8,886 nucleotides of DNA, from the NCBI GenBank assembly GCA_005883175.1, contig VAYV01000131.1, positions 1-8,886 on the forward strand, in the 5' to 3' direction. The notes beneath the pieces were generated by a model, which was given only the letters and a program-made list of their open reading frames with translations, had not been told where the DNA came from and did no database searches. The DNA comes from Actinomycetota bacterium. Its GTDB lineage: Bacteria; Actinomycetota; AC-67. The translations under genes and the position numbers were made by a program. This document shows, one piece after another, positions 6,316 to 8,886 of the stretch. The stretch's first letter is position 1. Every line of letters starts with the position of its first letter.

Positions 6316-7320
6316 TCAGCGATTCGGAGCGAACGTCTCGATCAGGCGGTCGTACGCGTCCGAGCGGCTGGTGCCCGACCAGATCCACGGCGGGTTCAGG
6401 ATGACGGTGTCGACGATCCCCTCGTAGCGCTGCAGCTTCGCGCGCGCTTCCTCCGCCGTTCCGGTCACCGCGTACGTCTCGGCCATCTCGTCGGTAACAG
6501 CCGAAACCATGCCCTCCATGTCGTTCTTCGCATGCGCCGCGCGCAGCTGCTCGATCGCATCGCCGAACCCGTGGTGGTCGAGGACCGGCTTGTACGTCCG
6601 CGTCGTTCCGTAGAAGGCGATCTGCGGCTTGGCGCCGGCGCGCGCGGCTTCATCGTCGTCGGCGACCGAGCAGATCACCGACTGCGCGATCTCGACGTTG
6701 GCGTCGCTGCGCCCTGCTGCCTTGATCCCTTCCGAGATGTGGGCGCGCGCGACGTTCTTGACGTAGCTCGGGCTCGTGAACGGGTGGCCGAGGAAGCCAT
6801 CGGCCTTCGTACCGATGAGCCGCAGCATCCGTTCGTTCACCGCGGCCAGGTAGATCGGGATCGGGCCGGGCGGCGGGCCGGCATCGAAGAGCGGACCCAT
6901 CGTTACGGTGTAGAACCGCCCGCGGTGATCGATCGGCTTGCCGGCGAACGCGTCCCACATCTCGCGGCATACGTCGACGATCTCCGCCATCTTGGGCGCG
7001 GGGTGCTCGAACGTCGTCGAGAAACGGTATTCGTTGACGCGCTTCACCTGCGTGCCGAGGCCCAGGGTGAAGCGGCCGTTGCTCAGCTCCGACAGGTCGC
7101 GCGCGGCCATCGCCGTGATCACCGGCGAGCGCGGGAACGCCAGCGCGATCGACGTCCCGATCCGGATGGTCTTCGTCGCCTGCGCGGCAACGGCGGCTTG
7201 GACGAACGCGGTGCGGCCGGCCTCGGCGATCCACAGCGAGTCGAAGCCGGCTTCCTCGCACCGGCGCGCGACGGCGCCGATCCGATCGAGCGGCCCTCCG
7301 ATGGCGATGCCGATACGCAC
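6316..7320 (-). CDS. LLM-class F420-dependent oxidoreductase, MSMEG_2256-like
   Basis: A 334-residue TIM-barrel oxidoreductase of the bacterial luciferase superfamily. Landmarks are EEAGFDSLWIAE (22-33), SIALAFPRSPVITAMAARDLSELSNGRF in two parts at 57-84, LGLGTQVKRVNEYRF (86-100), PIPIYLAAV (153-161) and ADGFLGHPFTSPSY (173-186). The combination 'AFPRSP', 'GLGTQVK' and 'GF..HPFT.P.Y' matches what I recall of the MSMEG_2256-type F420 family. Such enzymes use F420 for hydride transfer to hydrophobic substrates; the reaction here is unknown. I start at GTG 7320, preceded by AAGGA at 5-nt spacing. The longer open frame to 7629 overlaps the divergent MmgE/PrpD gene and adds Ala/Arg-rich sequence with no barrel strand. 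It leads the minus-strand run, and the next gene follows after 30 bp. Family sure, cofactor likely, substrate unknown. Confidence 0.88.
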   Translation of the reverse strand: MRIGIAIGGPLDRIGAVARRCEEAGFDSLWIAEAGRTAFVQAAVAAQATKTIRIGTSIALAFPRSPVITAMAARDLSELSNGRFTLGLGTQVKRVNEYRFSTTFEHPAPKMAEIVDVCREMWDAFAGKPIDHRGRFYTVTMGPLFDAGPPPGPIPIYLAAVNERMLRLIGTKADGFLGHPFTSPSYVKNVARAHISEGIKAAGRSDANVEIAQSVICSVADDDEAARAGAKPQIAFYGTTRTYKPVLDHHGFGDAIEQLRAAHAKNDMEGMVSAVTDEMAETYAVTGTAEEARAKLQRYEGIVDTVILNPPWIWSGTSRSDAYDRLIETFAPNR

Positions 7321-7325
7321 GCGGT

Positions 7326-7330
7326 TCCTT
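7326..7330 (-). promoter_or_regulatory. Ribosome binding site deciding a GTG start
   Basis: The minus strand reads AAGGA, then ACCGC, then GTG. This well-placed Shine-Dalgarno selects GTG at 7320 as the start of the oxidoreductase. No in-frame ATG is suitably placed. Confidence 0.65.
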
Positions 7331-7346
7331 TCTCCGAGGCGCGGCG

Positions 7347-7352
7347 AGCATA
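7347..7352 (-). promoter_or_regulatory. Possible -10 box for the minus-strand gene cluster
   Basis: The minus strand carries TATGCT, a TAnnnT match (4 of 6 to TATAAT). Initiation about 7 nt downstream, near 7340, would leave a leader of about 20 nt that contains the AAGGA ribosome site. No convincing -35 is visible 17-18 bp upstream. The position suits a promoter for the 6316-7320 gene and those after it. Confidence 0.35.
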
Positions 7353-7366
7353 TCCGTGCGGCGGGG

Positions 7367-7372
7367 TAGCAT
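7367..7372 (+). promoter_or_regulatory. -10 box placed for leaderless transcription of the MmgE/PrpD gene
   Basis: TAGCAT matches TAnnnT and ends exactly 6 nt before the ATG at 7379, which puts the expected transcription start on the A of the ATG. There is no good Shine-Dalgarno; the only purine run (GCGGGG) lies 13 nt or more upstream of the ATG and is mostly upstream of this box. This geometry is typical of leaderless mRNAs in actinobacteria. Confidence 0.45.
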
Positions 7373-7378
7373 TCATCC

Positions 7379-8743
7379 ATGGGAACCGCGTCCCAGCAGA
7401 TGGCCGAGTTCGTTGCAGGCTTGCGGTTCGACGATCTCCCTCCCGATGTGGTTGCAGCCGCACGGCGGCACATGCTGGACGCGGTCGGCGTGGCGCTGGC
7501 CGCCTCGGCGCTCGGCGCCGGCGGGCCGGTGATCGAGATGACACGCTCGTGGGCGGGCGCGCGCGAGTCGAGCGTGATCGGGTACGACTTCGGCGCGCCG
7601 GCGCCGTGGGCCGCGCTGGCGAACGGCACGCTGACGCACGCGCTGGACTACGACGACACGCACGTGGAGTCGGTCGTGCACCCCTCGGCCTTCGTGGTCC
7701 CGGCCGCGATTGCGGTCGGCGAAGAGATCGGTGCGAGCGGCCGCGACATCGTGACGGCGGCGGTTGCCGGCTACGAGGTGGCGACGCGCATCGGCGCGGC
7801 GGCACCGGGACGGTTCCACGTACGCGGCCAGCACACGACGGGCTTGTGCGGCACGTTCGGCGCGGCCGCGGTGGCGGGGCGCTTGTGGGGGCTGACGTCC
7901 GACGAGATCGCGCAAGCGTTCGGGATCGCCGGCTCGCAATCGTCGGGCTTGTTCGCGTACCTGTCCGACGGCTCGGAGACGAAGCGCTTGCACGCCGGTT
8001 GGGCCGCGCACGGAGGGATCGTTGCGGCCGACCTCGCGCGGCGGGGGTTCACCGGTCCCTCGACGATCTTCGAAGGACCGCACGGTTTGTTCGACGCTTT
8101 CTTGGCAGGCGAGGAACCGGATCGCGCGCGCCTGGTGCGCGGCCTCGGAACCGAATGGGAAACGACGCGCATCGCGATCAAGCCGTATCCGGCGTGCCAC
8201 TTCGTGCACGCGTTCATGGATGCCGGCATCGAAGCCGGCGTGAAATGGGCCGACATCGATGAGATCGTGTGCTCGATCGCGCCGCCGGCGATCGGGATCG
8301 TGGCGGAGCCGCGCGCGCCGCGGCTGCACCCGGCGACGACGTACCAAGCGCAGTTCTCGCTGCCGTTCGCGGTAGCGTCGGCGATCGTCGGCGGGCGCGA
8401 CGCGCTGGAGTACTTCGGTGACGATGCGCGCGCCGACCGACGCGTGCTGACCTTGGCCGAGCGCGTGCATCACGAGCCGGACACGACGCTGCCGTTCCCC
8501 AAGACGTACGGCGGCAAGTTGCGGGTGTACACGCGCGGCGGAAGGAGCATCGAGATCGAGGAGCTCGTGAACCGAGGGCATCCCGATCGGCCGCTCAGCG
8601 ACGAAGAGCTGGCGTCGAAGTTCCTGAAGAACGCGCGCATGCGGCTCGAGACGCGTGCGGCGAGGCGCGCGCTGACGAAGTTGCAGCGGATCGACCAGAT
8701 CGACAAGATCGAAAACCTGACGAGCGCGCTGCAGACGCCCTAA
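7379..8743 (+). CDS. MmgE/PrpD family protein
   Basis: A 454-residue cytoplasmic protein of normal length for the MmgE/PrpD family, which includes 2-methylcitrate dehydratase, cis-aconitate decarboxylase and iminodisuccinate epimerase. The all-helical N-terminal domain has NGTLTHALDYDDTH (82-95) and HPSA (101-104). It continues with QHTTGLCGTFGAA (151-163), SDGSETKRLHAGWAAHGG (196-213), and the hinge motif KPYPACHFVHA (268-278) leading into the smaller alpha/beta domain (LRVYTRGGRSIEIE, about 401-414). The conserved D90/D92/H95, H152, K202/H205 and K268/H274 lie in the segments that form the active site in solved members. Members act on small carboxylates, but the family is broad; there is no prpB or prpC beside it, so a methylcitrate role is not supported. 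It diverges from the F420-type oxidoreductase across 58 bp. Most likely start is the ATG at 7379; ATG at codon 8 is an alternative. Confidence 0.92.
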   Translation: MGTASQQMAEFVAGLRFDDLPPDVVAAARRHMLDAVGVALAASALGAGGPVIEMTRSWAGARESSVIGYDFGAPAPWAALANGTLTHALDYDDTHVESVVHPSAFVVPAAIAVGEEIGASGRDIVTAAVAGYEVATRIGAAAPGRFHVRGQHTTGLCGTFGAAAVAGRLWGLTSDEIAQAFGIAGSQSSGLFAYLSDGSETKRLHAGWAAHGGIVAADLARRGFTGPSTIFEGPHGLFDAFLAGEEPDRARLVRGLGTEWETTRIAIKPYPACHFVHAFMDAGIEAGVKWADIDEIVCSIAPPAIGIVAEPRAPRLHPATTYQAQFSLPFAVASAIVGGRDALEYFGDDARADRRVLTLAERVHHEPDTTLPFPKTYGGKLRVYTRGGRSIEIEELVNRGHPDRPLSDEELASKFLKNARMRLETRAARRALTKLQRIDQIDKIENLTSALQTP

Positions 8744-8766
8744 GACTCTGCCCGTTCGGCCATCCC

Positions 8767-8782
8767 CGCCCGATCACGGGCG
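8767..8782. terminator. Short GC hairpin after the MmgE/PrpD gene
   Basis: CGCCCG (8767-8772) and CGGGCG (8777-8782) form a perfect 6-bp stem around ATCA. It begins 24 bp after the TAA of the MmgE/PrpD gene and ends 15 bp before the next start. No T-tract follows, so it is at best a weak or factor-assisted terminator. Confidence 0.25.
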
Positions 8783-8797
8783 ACCCCAAGATGCCTC

Positions 8798-8886
8798 ATG
8801 AGAAAGTTCGCCGTCGCTCTTCTCCTGCTGACTGCTTGCACGAGCCGCCGGCCCGCAGCTCATCTCTCATCATCTCCATCGGCAAC
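8798..8886 (+). CDS. Lipoprotein, N-terminal part only
   Basis: An open frame from ATG 8798 to the right edge with 29 complete codons. It begins MRKFAVALLLLTACTS: two positive residues, a hydrophobic stretch and a clean lipobox LTAC with C14 as the lipidated residue. A Ser/Pro/Ala-rich segment follows (RRPAAHLSSSPSA), typical of the flexible tether of actinobacterial surface lipoproteins such as solute-binding proteins. The mature domain lies outside the window, so the function is unknown. No clear Shine-Dalgarno or TAnnnT box precedes it. It starts 54 bp after the MmgE/PrpD stop. An ATG at 8791 in another frame gives no signal sequence. Confidence 0.6.
   Translation, partial: MRKFAVALLLLTACTSRRPAAHLSSSPSA

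Noticed and set aside
5653..8262. Very long plus-strand open frame (869 codons) running antisense to several genes and into the MmgE/PrpD gene
   Set aside because: The translation is Arg/Ala-rich, matches no family I recognise and spans the antisense of three recognised genes plus a wrong frame of a fourth. Such open frames are expected from GC-rich codon use.
7373..8581. 402-codon minus-strand open frame opposite the MmgE/PrpD gene
   Set aside because: Arg-rich translation without motifs; the plus strand encodes a complete recognised protein.
7379..8743. Naming the MmgE/PrpD gene prpD (2-methylcitrate dehydratase)
   Set aside because: Family motifs are present, but no methylcitrate synthase or lyase gene is adjacent and many family members have other roles.

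Overview
This is a GC-rich bacterial window that is almost entirely coding. Seven genes lie head-to-tail on the minus strand, from about 7320 down past the left edge. One complete gene and the start of another lie on the plus strand at the right end. Several signals point to Actinomycetota or a close lineage, probably an environmental genome: two luciferase-like oxidoreductases of the F420-dependent type, a DUF5319-type protein (a family I know from actinobacteria), GTG starts, an apparently leaderless gene and the base composition. This placement is inferred, because no rRNA or marker gene is present.

Minus-strand cluster, in transcription order: an F420-type luciferase-like oxidoreductase resembling the MSMEG_2256 family (6316-7320); a DUF5319-like protein with an added C-terminal zinc ribbon (5689-6285); a small gamma-glutamylcyclotransferase-fold protein (5255-5692) whose GTG start overlaps the previous stop; an exported penicillin-acylase-family Ntn amidohydrolase (2751-5210); an exported S15/CocE-type alpha/beta hydrolase (1030-2580); a PIG-L/LmbE zinc deacetylase (246-968); and the first 81 codons of a second luciferase-like oxidoreductase (1-243). 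Spacings are 30 bp, a 4-bp overlap, 44 bp, 170 bp, 61 bp and 2 bp. One long transcript is possible, but the 170-bp gap (2581-2750) and the 61-bp gap are plausible places for internal promoters.

Plus strand: a complete MmgE/PrpD-family protein (7379-8743) diverges from the first oxidoreductase across only 58 bp. It is followed by the start of a lipoprotein gene (8798 to the right edge).

How the genes might work together (inference): the cluster combines three unrelated hydrolases that usually cleave amide or ester bonds. Two carry signal peptides and one is cytoplasmic. A gamma-glutamyl-type enzyme and flavin/F420 oxidoreductases accompany them. This would suit stepwise breakdown of an N-acylated or peptide-like compound outside and then inside the cell, but no substrate can be named from sequence. 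I saw no RNA genes, transposons, CRISPR arrays or phage genes. The longest stretch without a gene is 170 bp.
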